From the NCBI GenBank assembly GCA_014584295.1, contig JACTNC010000018.1, positions 24,044 through 88,043 on the forward strand: a stretch of DNA of 64,000 nucleotides. The letters run 5' to 3'. This document shows, piece after piece, positions 44,995-53,306 of the stretch. The translations under genes and the position numbers were made by a program. This DNA comes from Verrucomicrobiota bacterium. Lineage in GTDB: Bacteria > Verrucomicrobiota > Verrucomicrobiia > Opitutales > Opitutaceae. Each line of letters starts with the position of its first letter. Positions within the stretch are counted from its first letter, which is position 1. The notes below the pieces were generated by a model that had not been told where the DNA came from, searched no databases, and saw only the letters and a list, made by a program, of their open reading frames with translations.

Positions 44995-47325
44995 TCAGTA
45001 TCGGGCGGCCAGGGATCGCGGGACGATGGCAGCAAGCTTTTCGCGGAGATGGGTGATACGAAGCCTGGCCTCATTGTTGCGCACGGCCATGCCGTAGGCC
45101 GCCGGCTCACCGACAAGGAAAACTTTCTTTCTGCCGCGGGTGATGGCGGTATAGAGCAGGTTACGCTGAAGCATCATGAAGTGGCCCTTTAGGAGCGGTA
45201 CCACGACAATGGGAAATTCGCTTCCTTGTGATTTGTGGATGCTGATGGCGTAGGCGAGCGCGAGATCGCTCAAATCTCCCCTGGTAAACTCGTGGGTGGT
45301 ACCGTCAAAAATGGCGGAAAAGGTCCCGGCTTCCGGATCTACCTTCTTGACGGTGCCGATGTCGCCGTTGAAAAGAACCTTGTCGTAGTTGTTGCGCAGT
45401 TGGATTACTTTGTCGCCCGGCCTGAATTCGAGGCCGCCCCATTTTATCGCGCGTGCGCCAGGGTTGAGCACGGATTGAAGCTGTGAGTTCAGGTTTCCCA
45501 CGCCGACAAGGCCCTTGTGCATGGGCGCGAGCACCTGGATATCCTGAATCGGATTGATCCTCTGATCGAGCGATGGGATGAACCTGTGGCAGAGCTGGAT
45601 GACCTTCTGAAGGGTATCCTCGGGAGAGTCGGACAAGACGAAACTCAGATCGCTCCAAGGAGGGATGTCGCCGACCTGCCTGACCGCGGGAGGCAGCGTA
45701 GGATCGCCGGCGTTGATGGCGTGTGCGGTCGTGACGATGCCGCTCTGTCCCTCCTGGCGATAGATCACCTGAAGGCGGGTGACAGGGGCGAGCCCCGAGG
45801 AGATCAGGTCCTTGAGCACATTGCCAGGGCCGACGCTGGGCAACTGGTCGGTGTCACCCACAAGAAGCAGGTGGGCGCGGGCGGGCACGGCTTGTAGCAA
45901 GGCCGAGGCGAGGCGAGTGTCGAGCATCGAGGCCTCGTCGACGACAAGGAAGTCTGTGGGCAGGGGATGCGATTCGTTGACGGTGAAGCTGCCCTTGGCG
46001 GGATCGAAACGCAGAAGCCGATGGATGGTGGAGGCGAAGCCACCGGTGGTTTCGGCGAGCCGTTGCGCGGCGCGGCCGGTCGGGGCGGCGAGCGTGACGC
46101 GGACGCGTTTGGCCTTCAGGATTTCAACGAGCGCGCGAACGATGGTCGTCTTTCCTGTGCCCGGGCCTCCGGTGAGTATCGAGAATTTCTGAGCAAGTGC
46201 CGTTTGCACTGCGGTGCGCTGCTGTTCCGCAAACGTGAATCCTGCCTTGTCCTCGGCCCAGGTGAGCGCAGCGGGAATCCTGATGGGTGGCAGGCCGCTT
46301 GCATTGCAGCGAAGGCGCGCCACGACGTCGGCGATCTTCTGTTCCCAACGATTGTTGTGCGGCAACTGGAGGATGCCGGTCCCTGGAAGCGGAACCGCCT
46401 TGGGGTCCTCTGAAGGCGGCCAATGACGGACAAGTGCGGAAGAATTCACCAGGCTTTCGATGCGTTCCTCCAGGCGGGTGGCGGAGGTCTCCAGAAGCGC
46501 CGCGCAATGATCCCGCAGGTCGACCTCGCGCATTGCGGTGTGCCCCTCGTCCTGAAGGGACTCAAGCCCGTAGATCAGACCCGCGTCTAGTCGGGGTGGC
46601 GCGTCGTTTGCGAAACCCAGGTTGATCGCGATACGATCAGCGGTCCTGAAACCAATGCCATCGATCTCGCGTGCGACGCGGTAGGGCTCGGATTTCAGGA
46701 TGTCCTTTGCCGCGCTGCCAAATTGTTTCACCAGCTTGAGGCATTGGCTGGGGGTGACACCATAGGTCTGGAGAAAAATGTAGAGTTCGCGGAATGTCCT
46801 TTGTTCGTCCCAGGCGGCGCGGATTGCCCGGGCGCGTTTGGGACCGATGCCCGGGACGGAACGCAGCTTCGCAAACTCCTCGCTGAGGACGCGGAGCGTG
46901 TCGGTGCCAAAGGCATCGACGATCTTTTCCGCGTAGGTCTTGCCGATCCCGGGGACGAGTCCGCTGCCAAGGAACTTGCGGATTCCGTACACGCTCGAGG
47001 GCAGTTCTGATCGGAAGGATGTGATCTTGAACTGTTCGCCATGCTGACTGTGACGCGTCCATTCGCCGGTGAGGAATAGTGTCTCGCCGCACTGCACTCC
47101 GGGCAGTGCTCCTACAATCGTTACCTTGTCCGATCCCGATTTACGTGTCCCCGGTGCAATTTCGCGGCGAAATTCAGCGATCGTGTAATGGTTCTCCTCG
47201 TTCAGAAACAGGATCCGCTCGAGCACGCCGGTGAGGCTTGCAGTCGGAGATTGGGAGTGTGACGACGAGGCCAAAGCGATGCGAGATCGTGAGCGTGTTA
47301 GAAGCGATTGCTCATAAAATGGCAA
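44995..47325 (-). CDS. recD2: RecD2-type ATP-dependent DNA helicase
   Basis: A 776-residue SF1B helicase. The N-terminal region carries the OB-like LTGVLERILFLNEENHYTIA and helix-hairpin-helix repeats (LGSGLVPGIGKTYAEKIVDA, LRSVPGIGPKRARAIRAAWD) found in RecD2 but not in RecBCD-type RecD. Helicase motifs follow: Walker A FSILTGGPGTGKTTIVRALV, Walker B LVVDEASMLDTRL, motif III LLLVGDTDQLPSVGPGNVLK and the UvrD-like C-domain ending YAISIHKSQGSEFPIVVVPL and LLYTAITRGRKKVFLVG. It acts in 5'-3' DNA unwinding in repair without RecBC. The frame opens with TTG; a GTG at 47226 would lose the first 33 residues, so the start is unsure. Confidence 0.93.
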   Translation of the reverse strand: MPFYEQSLLTRSRSRIALASSSHSQSPTASLTGVLERILFLNEENHYTIAEFRREIAPGTRKSGSDKVTIVGALPGVQCGETLFLTGEWTRHSQHGEQFKITSFRSELPSSVYGIRKFLGSGLVPGIGKTYAEKIVDAFGTDTLRVLSEEFAKLRSVPGIGPKRARAIRAAWDEQRTFRELYIFLQTYGVTPSQCLKLVKQFGSAAKDILKSEPYRVAREIDGIGFRTADRIAINLGFANDAPPRLDAGLIYGLESLQDEGHTAMREVDLRDHCAALLETSATRLEERIESLVNSSALVRHWPPSEDPKAVPLPGTGILQLPHNNRWEQKIADVVARLRCNASGLPPIRIPAALTWAEDKAGFTFAEQQRTAVQTALAQKFSILTGGPGTGKTTIVRALVEILKAKRVRVTLAAPTGRAAQRLAETTGGFASTIHRLLRFDPAKGSFTVNESHPLPTDFLVVDEASMLDTRLASALLQAVPARAHLLLVGDTDQLPSVGPGNVLKDLISSGLAPVTRLQVIYRQEGQSGIVTTAHAINAGDPTLPPAVRQVGDIPPWSDLSFVLSDSPEDTLQKVIQLCHRFIPSLDQRINPIQDIQVLAPMHKGLVGVGNLNSQLQSVLNPGARAIKWGGLEFRPGDKVIQLRNNYDKVLFNGDIGTVKKVDPEAGTFSAIFDGTTHEFTRGDLSDLALAYAISIHKSQGSEFPIVVVPLLKGHFMMLQRNLLYTAITRGRKKVFLVGEPAAYGMAVRNNEARLRITHLREKLAAIVPRSLAARY

Positions 47326-47418
47326 ACGCCCAGCGGGCTGAAGAAAGGCCCTGCGGTGGATTCTTTCGCCGACTCCTGTAAAGGCAGTCCGAGATACAGG
47401 AGATGGCGCCGGATCTCA

Positions 47419-48075
47419 TCAGGAAGGTGCGATTTCGGCCAGTAGAGCCGTCAACAGGCTCGACATATCGGGAAAAACACGCGCTGCACCAGCAGTGTTT
47501 AGCTGATCAGAATTGTGAGTGCCTGTAGTGACGGCCCAGCAGGGAAAGTTCGAGAGGATGCCCGTTTGGACGTCGAAGGGAGAGTCACCGATCATGAGCA
47601 ATCCGTCCGAGGGGAGTTTCATCTCAGCCAGCACGTGCTTCACGAGCCGGATGTCCGGCTTGAGCCATGGGGTGTCCTGAGCGCCGAAGATTCCCTTGAG
47701 CCACGGGGTGATGCCGAGGTGTTGGCAGATGCGCCGGGAGGCGGGGCCGACCTTGTTCGTGAGAACGGCGCAGGCTATGCCCCGTGCCGCGAGTGATTCC
47801 AGCGCTTCGCGCGCGCCGGGGAGGAGGACGACGTCGTCGAGCATGGTGCGCTCGAAATAGGGACGGTAGATGGCGAGCGCGGCGGTCAACAGCTCTGGCG
47901 AGACAAAACGAAGCATGGCCCGTTCCAGGCCGCCGCCTACGGCGTCGCGTACCTGCGCCAGCGTGGGGGCCGGCAATCCCAGTTGCGGCAAGGTGTGGAC
48001 GTAGCTACGATGAATGGCGGCAAAATGGTCCACCAGCGTGCCATCGAGGTCGAAAAAAGCGGTGCGCAGATGCAT
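47419..48075 (-). CDS. HAD-family phosphatase, phosphoglycolate-phosphatase-like
   Basis: A 218-residue HAD hydrolase. Motif I is AFFDLDGTLVDHF with the nucleophile and acid Asp, motif II is CAVLTNKVG, and motif III/IV is LPSDGLLMIGDSPFDVQTG. The helical cap between motifs I and II (LPQLGLPAPTLAQVRDAVGG) fits the Gph/PGPase subclass. It should dephosphorylate a small phosphorylated metabolite in the cytoplasm. It is transcribed leftward, and a rightward operon for lipid transport starts 87 bases away, so the promoters overlap. The substrate is not defined; phosphoglycolate is a family-based guess only. Confidence 0.88.
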   Translation of the reverse strand: MHLRTAFFDLDGTLVDHFAAIHRSYVHTLPQLGLPAPTLAQVRDAVGGGLERAMLRFVSPELLTAALAIYRPYFERTMLDDVVLLPGAREALESLAARGIACAVLTNKVGPASRRICQHLGITPWLKGIFGAQDTPWLKPDIRLVKHVLAEMKLPSDGLLMIGDSPFDVQTGILSNFPCWAVTTGTHNSDQLNTAGAARVFPDMSSLLTALLAEIAPS

Positions 48076-48161
48076 GGATGGCCAAGGATCCTGAAATCTT
48101 CACTGCGGGCGCAAGCAGTTTGGCTTTGCGGTGGAGAAGGGACTCGCTGATTTTTACGGCA

Positions 48162-49295
48162 ATGCCGGCTTCACCCGAGGTCCGATCTGCCCGCGCCGAT
48201 GTCCGTGAACATGGCGATTCCATAGTCGTCGAATTGACGGGGCGGTGGCGCATTGCCGAGAAACGGCAGGAATTTGATGAACTCATGCGCGGCCGAACGC
48301 CTGCACGTGTGGCGCTCCAAATGGAGGGCGTGGAGGAGTGGGACAGTTCGCTCCTCCTGTTCGCGAACGACGCCAAACGATGGGCCGCAGGGCATGGGGT
48401 CCAGTGGGATGAGGCGCTTCTCCCCTCCGACGTTCGGGAGATGCTGGTGAAGCTGGAACCGGCCGCGATTCCCGCGGGTGACGGGGAAAGCGCTCCGGGG
48501 AAGGACCTCTTGACGCGGGTCGGATTGGCTACGCACGATCTGGCCCTGCGCTCTCGCAGCATGTACACGTTTGTTGGCGAATGTGTGCTGAGTGCATTCA
48601 GGCTTTCGCGGCAACCGCATCGATTCCGATGGCGCGACTGTCTCTCTGAAATGCAGCAGTGTGGAGCGATGGCGCTGCCGATCGTGAGCCTGATCAGTCT
48701 GCTAGTTGGTCTGATCATGGCTTATCAGGCGGCCGTGCAGCTTCGTCAGTTTGGGGCCGACATCTATGTTGCGGACCTGGTGGGGCTGGCGGTGGTCCGC
48801 GAGATGGGTCCCATGATGGCGGCGGTCATCATGGCAGGTCGCACAGGTGCCGCGTTTGCGGCGACCATCGGCAACATGAAGGCGGGCGAGGAGATTGATG
48901 CCTTGGAAAGTCTTGGAATCCTGCCGATCGATTTCCTGGTGATGCCCCGTCTGATCGCGCTCGGTGTCATGATGCCTCTGCTTGCGATGTACGCAAACGT
49001 GCTGGGTGTCATTGGAGGCATGCTGGTGGCGAAGATCGTTCTGGAGATTCCGCCGAGCGCCTATTGGGTTGAAATGCAGACCATTGTTGATCTTTCCGAT
49101 ATATCCACGGGCCTCATCAAGTCCGTTGTTTTTGGGGTTCTGATAGGGTTTTCCGGCTGCCTGAGAGGACTGCAGGCTGACCGCAGTGCTGCGGGGGTAG
49201 GGCGGGCAGCAACCTCGGCCGTCGTGACCGGGATTCTTATGGTGATCATTGCCGATGCCGTGTTTGCGGTGGTCTTCAATATCCTTGGGCTTTGA
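48162..49295 (+). CDS. MlaE-type ABC permease with N-terminal STAS-like domain
   Basis: About 377 residues from the ATG at 48162; a longer frame from 47784 runs through the divergent HAD gene and is rejected. The first ~100 residues (SIVVELTGRWRIAEKRQEFD, VALQMEGVEEWDSSLLLFAN) look like a STAS/MlaB domain. The rest is the MlaE permease with LISLLVGLIMAYQAAVQLRQ, REMGPMMAAVIMAGRTGAAF, EIDALESLGILPIDFLVMPR and GLIKSVVFGVLIGFSGCLRG. In Gram-negative bacteria this permease moves phospholipids with MlaF and MlaD. In E. coli MlaB is a separate protein; here it is fused. The ATPase gene starts four bases downstream. Confidence 0.9.
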   Translation: MPASPEVRSARADVREHGDSIVVELTGRWRIAEKRQEFDELMRGRTPARVALQMEGVEEWDSSLLLFANDAKRWAAGHGVQWDEALLPSDVREMLVKLEPAAIPAGDGESAPGKDLLTRVGLATHDLALRSRSMYTFVGECVLSAFRLSRQPHRFRWRDCLSEMQQCGAMALPIVSLISLLVGLIMAYQAAVQLRQFGADIYVADLVGLAVVREMGPMMAAVIMAGRTGAAFAATIGNMKAGEEIDALESLGILPIDFLVMPRLIALGVMMPLLAMYANVLGVIGGMLVAKIVLEIPPSAYWVEMQTIVDLSDISTGLIKSVVFGVLIGFSGCLRGLQADRSAAGVGRAATSAVVTGILMVIIADAVFAVVFNILGL

Positions 49296-49299
49296 TACC

Positions 49300-50094
49300 A
49301 TGACGGATTTGCAACCGGCGATCGAAGTGAAGGACCTGGACTGCGGCTACGATGGGCGCGTGCTTCTGCAACGGATCAATTTCTCGGTGGGGCGTGGAGA
49401 AGTGTTTTTCATCATAGGTGGATCGGGGTGCGGGAAGAGCACACTCTTGAGAAATATGATCGGGCTAAGGCGCCCCATGCATGGGGAAGTCTTGTATTTT
49501 GGGCGACCGTTTACAGACACAGATGCGAAGGCGCGACGCGAACTCCTCAAGACATTCGGGGTTCTTTTCCAGAGTGCGGCGCTATGGAGCTCACTGACGC
49601 TGCGAGAGAACATTGCGCTTCCGCTGCAGGAGTACACTGCCCTGACTGCGCGGGAGATCGATGGCCTTGTCCGGATGAAACTCGCCCAGGTTGGATTGAC
49701 TGGCTACGAGGATTTCTATCCGTCCGCAATTTCTGGCGGCATGAAAAAGAGGGCAGGATTGGCCCGCGCGCTCGCACTGGATCCGGCCATTGTATTTTTT
49801 GACGAGCCGTCCGCCGGACTCGATCCGGTGACTTCGCGAGAAATCGATGACCTTATCCTTCAGATTCGCTCAGCTCGTGGCACGACCTGCGTGGTGGTCT
49901 CCCACGAACTCGAAAGCATCTTCCGGATCGGCGACCGCGTCATCATGTTGGACAAGGCGGAAAAGGGAATCATTGCCTCCGGGAATCCCCGCGAATTACA
50001 GCGGAACAGCTCGGATCCGCGTGTCAGGGAATTCCTCAGGCGCGACGATGAGCCTTGCGCCGATTCCGCTGCAGGCTCTGCATTGTTGGGATGA
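49300..50094 (+). CDS. MlaF-type ABC transporter ATP-binding protein
   Basis: A 264-residue cytoplasmic ATPase. The ATG at 49300 comes four bases after the permease stop. Walker A is FIIGGSGCGKSTLLRNMIGL, the Q-loop is GVLFQSAALWSSLTLRENIA, the ABC signature is SAISGGMKKRAGLARALALD, and Walker B is AIVFFDEPSAGLDPVTSREI followed by CVVVSHELESIFRIGDRV. These are the features of the ATPase that drives MCE-type lipid transport. With the permease, MCE protein and lipoprotein genes it forms a complete inner-membrane lipid transporter. Confidence 0.92.
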   Translation: MTDLQPAIEVKDLDCGYDGRVLLQRINFSVGRGEVFFIIGGSGCGKSTLLRNMIGLRRPMHGEVLYFGRPFTDTDAKARRELLKTFGVLFQSAALWSSLTLRENIALPLQEYTALTAREIDGLVRMKLAQVGLTGYEDFYPSAISGGMKKRAGLARALALDPAIVFFDEPSAGLDPVTSREIDDLILQIRSARGTTCVVVSHELESIFRIGDRVIMLDKAEKGIIASGNPRELQRNSSDPRVREFLRRDDEPCADSAAGSALLG

Positions 50095-50150
50095 ATCTGC
50101 TGCAAACCCTTCGTTGAATATCGGCGACACTTTCCGTCTATTTCAAACCA

Positions 50151-51155
50151 GTGAAACACAAGGCCAGTCCCGCTCTCGTAGGTTTTTTTGTAATGGGGGC
50201 GATTCTGTTCGCTCTTATAGCGCTGTTTTCTTTTGGCGGAATCAATCTTTTTGCAAAGCCGGAGCGCTTTATAGTCTATTTCAACGAGTCCATTCATGGC
50301 CTTGATCTTGGTTCGCCCGTCAAACTTCGTGGGGTGCGTGTAGGTCGTGTGGTGGATCTCAACATTCGGTATGCGGCCGCCAAGAACGAGTCGGTCGTTG
50401 CGGTTGTCTGCGAATTGAGTCGCAACTCGCTGATGGATGAGAAGGGAGCGTTGATCGATATTTCGAATCGCAGGGAACTGCAGGGGCTGATCGACAAGGG
50501 CCTGCGTGCTCAGCTGGGCGTCCTAGGGCTGGCGACCGGGTTGCTCTATGTTGAGCTGAATTTTGTCGATCCGAAGGATTATCCGGGGCGCGTGGCTTCG
50601 CCTCCGGACGGAAGGTACGCGGTGGTGCCCGCCATGGATTCCACGATCAAGGAGTTCCAGGCAAACCTCGATGAAATCCTCGTGGATTTGCGGCATGTCG
50701 ACTTTGCAGGTCTGGCAAAGGAGATTCGTGGCCTGCTCGTCGACACACGCCGGCAGATCAACGGCCTCGATCTTGCGGCGCTTTCCCAGGAATGGACGAA
50801 GGCGGGCCGATCCCTGGACGCACTGGCATCGTCGAAGGAGTTTCCGAAGGCAGTCGAAAACCTCAATGCGGCGCTGGTCGAGTTCCGCACGACGCTTGGG
50901 CGTCTTGACAGCACGCTTCAGCCGACGGCCACGCAATTGGCGGACACGCTGTCGCAGGCGCGGACTACATTGGCATCGTTTGCTTCGGCCGCGGCGACCG
51001 CGCAGTCGTTCATTTCCGCGCAGAGCGGGCTCGGAGAAGAGGCGGGCATGGCGCTGGCCCGTCTTGCGGAGGCGGCGGCCTCGATCCAGCGGCTGACGGA
51101 CTTTCTCGAGCGCAATCCCAACTCGCTTCTGACCGGAAGAAAGCATCCGCAATGA
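50151..51155 (+). CDS. MlaD/MCE-family lipid-binding protein
   Basis: A 334-residue protein beginning at a GTG. The N-terminal sequence KHKASPALVGFFVMGAILFA gives the usual MCE membrane anchor and starts without a clear Shine-Dalgarno. The MCE domain follows (KPERFIVYFNESIHGLDLGS, VKLRGVRVGRVVDLNIRYAA, QLGVLGLATGLLYVELNFVD). A long helical tail (PTATQLADTLSQARTTLASF) resembles the PqiB/Mce-type needle regions. It is anchored in the inner membrane and should bind phospholipids in the periplasm. It lies 56 bases after the ATPase gene and its stop overlaps the next start as ATGA. Confidence 0.91.
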   Translation: MKHKASPALVGFFVMGAILFALIALFSFGGINLFAKPERFIVYFNESIHGLDLGSPVKLRGVRVGRVVDLNIRYAAAKNESVVAVVCELSRNSLMDEKGALIDISNRRELQGLIDKGLRAQLGVLGLATGLLYVELNFVDPKDYPGRVASPPDGRYAVVPAMDSTIKEFQANLDEILVDLRHVDFAGLAKEIRGLLVDTRRQINGLDLAALSQEWTKAGRSLDALASSKEFPKAVENLNAALVEFRTTLGRLDSTLQPTATQLADTLSQARTTLASFASAAATAQSFISAQSGLGEEAGMALARLAEAAASIQRLTDFLERNPNSLLTGRKHPQ

Positions 51156-51838
51156 CATACTCCCATGGGAACCTGAATATGAAGAAGGGCGCACGAACGA
51201 ACGGAACGGTATTGTCCATCGCCATGCTCCTGACTGCACTGACACTCATGGTGCTGGCCGGAGCCGGGTGCTCCATTCTTCCGGAGGCTGCGGCGGATCC
51301 GACACGTTATTATGTGTTGGATGACCTTGGAAGTGCTGGGGCTTCGGTTGCGCCTGCGACGGCGGCGGCCGGCAGGGTGGCGATTCGGTCGATTGAGCTG
51401 CCTGCCTATCTTAGGAACTCCAGGAGCATGGTGGTTCGGGCTGGGGACAATGAAGTTCGTTATGAGGATTTTTCACGCTGGGCCGAACCGCTGGATGCCG
51501 GCATCCAGCGTGTGCTCAAGGAACGGCTTGTCGCGGTCTTGGGTGCGGATTCTGTCATCTCTTTTCCCCTGAGTGCAGGCGAGATCCGACAATGGGATTT
51601 GAGGGTGCGCGTTGCGCGATGCGAAGGAAGCGCTCCGCGTGCAGGCAGTCCTGGAGCGCTTTTTGTGGCGAGCTATCAGATTGTCTCCGCGGCGGACGGT
51701 GCGACCGTGAGGCACGGGGAACTTTCGGTGACAGATCTGGCGTGGGATGGGCGTGATTTTGGCGAACTGGCACAGCAGTTGAGCCGGAGTGTGGCGCGGT
51801 TCGCGGACGAGATTGCCGGGAGCATGCCAAAGCGATGA
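51152..51838 (+). CDS. ABC-type transport auxiliary lipoprotein (PqiC-like)
   Basis: A 228-residue protein that starts within the last codons of the MCE gene. A hydrophobic signal (VLSIAMLLTALTLMVLAGAG) ends in AGAGCSIL, an acceptable though not textbook lipobox. The mature part has DPTRYYVLDDLGSAG and VAIRSIELPAYLRNSRSMVV, then VRYEDFSRWAEPLDAGIQRV, typical of the PqiC/YmbA group of outer-membrane lipoproteins paired with MCE transporters. It should stand at the outer-membrane end of the lipid path. The four genes from 48162 form one operon. Confidence 0.86.
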   Translation: MTYSHGNLNMKKGARTNGTVLSIAMLLTALTLMVLAGAGCSILPEAAADPTRYYVLDDLGSAGASVAPATAAAGRVAIRSIELPAYLRNSRSMVVRAGDNEVRYEDFSRWAEPLDAGIQRVLKERLVAVLGADSVISFPLSAGEIRQWDLRVRVARCEGSAPRAGSPGALFVASYQIVSAADGATVRHGELSVTDLAWDGRDFGELAQQLSRSVARFADEIAGSMPKR

Positions 51839-51867
51839 CCGCCACCGGAAATTACCCCCAAAATTGC

Positions 51868-51923
51868 GGACAAAACCACTCAATAGGTGATGAGGAGTTC
51901 GCAATACTACTGAGGACAAAACC
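51868..51923. repeat. Direct repeat GGACAAAACC, two copies 46 bases apart
   Basis: The ten-base word occurs at 51868-51877 and 51914-51923, in the gap between the PqiC-like gene and a small ORF. The copies may be binding sites for a regulator of the small gene, or chance. The region is AT-richer than its surroundings and probably holds that gene's promoter. Confidence 0.35.
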
Positions 51924-51959
51924 CTAGCTTTTTTTGGCCAAAGATGTAGGCTGCATTCC

Positions 51960-52271
51960 ATGGAAAATCTGAAGTCAACCACCACGGCGTTCACGGTACT
52001 GCAATTTTCCCTTGAGGTCGGAAAAGACGGGCAACCGACGCAGCGCACGAAGTCGTGCGGGGTGTTCACTTCAGTTGAAGAGGCGTTTGTGTCCGCCCGC
52101 CTCCTTGCGGTGCGCGAATGGAGCCGGCTGCAGCGGGTTGCCTTGCAGGGTGGCGCCAATGCCAATCCGGCCGAGATGCTCGACACCGAATGGGGCTACG
52201 ATGTGCGCCAGGGGCACCTTGTCGTAACCCGCTTCTGGGTGCACGAACGTCAGCCGGTTCAGCCGACCTGA
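51960..52271 (+). CDS. Small conserved-looking hypothetical protein
   Basis: A 103-residue ORF starting at ATG. I do not recognise a family. It has an amphipathic middle (VSARLLAVREWSRLQRVALQ), no signal peptide and no membrane segment, so it is probably cytoplasmic. The high-GC codon pattern matches neighbours, and it has its own upstream region with a direct repeat. The ending HLVVTRFWVHERQPVQPT is rich in aromatic and basic residues. It is likely a real gene but its job is unknown. Confidence 0.55.
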   Translation: MENLKSTTTAFTVLQFSLEVGKDGQPTQRTKSCGVFTSVEEAFVSARLLAVREWSRLQRVALQGGANANPAEMLDTEWGYDVRQGHLVVTRFWVHERQPVQPT

Positions 52272-52413
52272 GTCATTCGGTTGGAGCGCCGACCCACGGG
52301 TGACGAGGCGCGGCAGGGCAGGGCGTCGGAGGATGCGCGGCTGGGGAAGAATTCACCGCGGTGATCTGGTTCTCACTGGCCATGCGGCTCATGCGATTCC
52401 ATGATGCTGATTC

Positions 52414-53268
52414 ATGAATCGCAGACGCTTTCTTAACCGTACCCTGACCATTGCCGCCGCAAGCGGCGCAACCTGGTTTGATGTTCCTCGCCTGCTTGCG
52501 GACATGTCGCCGCGTCAGCGCAGAATCTATGGCGATTTTCCCATGGGGATTCAAAGCTATTGTTTCCGCGCGTTTGGCGTTGAAGGAGCGCTCGACAGGA
52601 CGCGCGAATTGGGACTTGGGCGGATTGAGTTCTTTCGCCTGCATTTTCCTGCGACACGTGATGCGATCAAGATCAAGGAAATGAAGGACGCCTGTGCCCG
52701 CAGGGGCATCTCCATCAGCGGACACGGCGTTCAGGCATTCTCGAAGGATCATGCGGCAAACGAGGCCTTCTTCAAATTTGTCAGTGCAGCGAAGATCCCG
52801 ATTATCACGGCCAATCCATCTCCCGATGCGTTTGAGAGCCTCAACAAGCTCGTGGCAACCTACGACCTTCGAATTGCGATCCACAATCACGGTCCTGGGT
52901 CCCAATACTCAACCATCGACGACTGCCTCAATGCCGTGAAAGGCAGCGATCCGCGCATCGGCTTCACTGCCGACCTCGGACATTTCATCCGTTCCAACCA
53001 GGATCCCGTTGAGGCGATCACACGCATGGGCGGCCGCCTGTATGGAATTCATCTGAAGGATGTGGCAGAAAGGAAGGACAAGACGACGGGAGTGATTCTG
53101 GGGAAAGGGCACCTCGATGTGATGGGAGTGTTCCATGCTTTGAAAAAGGTGAGGTTCCCGGCTGACGGGGCGTTGTCGCTCGAGTACGAAGAGCATCCCG
53201 ACAACCCGATGGCAGAAATTCGTGAATGTCTCGCCGTGGCAGCGGAAGCAGCCTCAAGGGTCTCCTGA
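52414..53268 (+). CDS. Exported sugar phosphate isomerase/epimerase-like TIM-barrel protein
   Basis: A 284-residue protein with a twin-arginine-like signal (MNRRRFLNRTLTIAAASGAT). The remainder matches the xylose-isomerase-like barrel group: FPMGIQSYCFRAFGVEGALD, GLGRIEFFRLHFPATRDAIK, IAIHNHGPGSQYSTIDDCLN (metal-binding His-Asn-His), IGFTADLGHFIRSNQDPVEA, LYGIHLKDVAERKDKTTGVI and LSLEYEEHPDNPMAEIRECL (metal Glu). These Glu/His/Asp positions form the divalent metal site. Members include Tat-exported proteins of unknown sugar substrate in polysaccharide-degrading bacteria. A sugar permease gene begins 38 bases after its stop, so the two probably share a transcript. Confidence 0.85.
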   Translation: MNRRRFLNRTLTIAAASGATWFDVPRLLADMSPRQRRIYGDFPMGIQSYCFRAFGVEGALDRTRELGLGRIEFFRLHFPATRDAIKIKEMKDACARRGISISGHGVQAFSKDHAANEAFFKFVSAAKIPIITANPSPDAFESLNKLVATYDLRIAIHNHGPGSQYSTIDDCLNAVKGSDPRIGFTADLGHFIRSNQDPVEAITRMGGRLYGIHLKDVAERKDKTTGVILGKGHLDVMGVFHALKKVRFPADGALSLEYEEHPDNPMAEIRECLAVAAEAASRVS

Positions 53269-53306
53269 GAGGTGCGCCTGAGACACGGCCAACCCCTGTT
53301 GCGGAC

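Noticed and set aside
47784..48161. N-terminal extension of the MlaE-type permease frame
   Set aside because: The extra 126 codons run antisense through the HAD gene and read as Arg-rich sequence without domain features. The ATG at 48162 is the sensible start.
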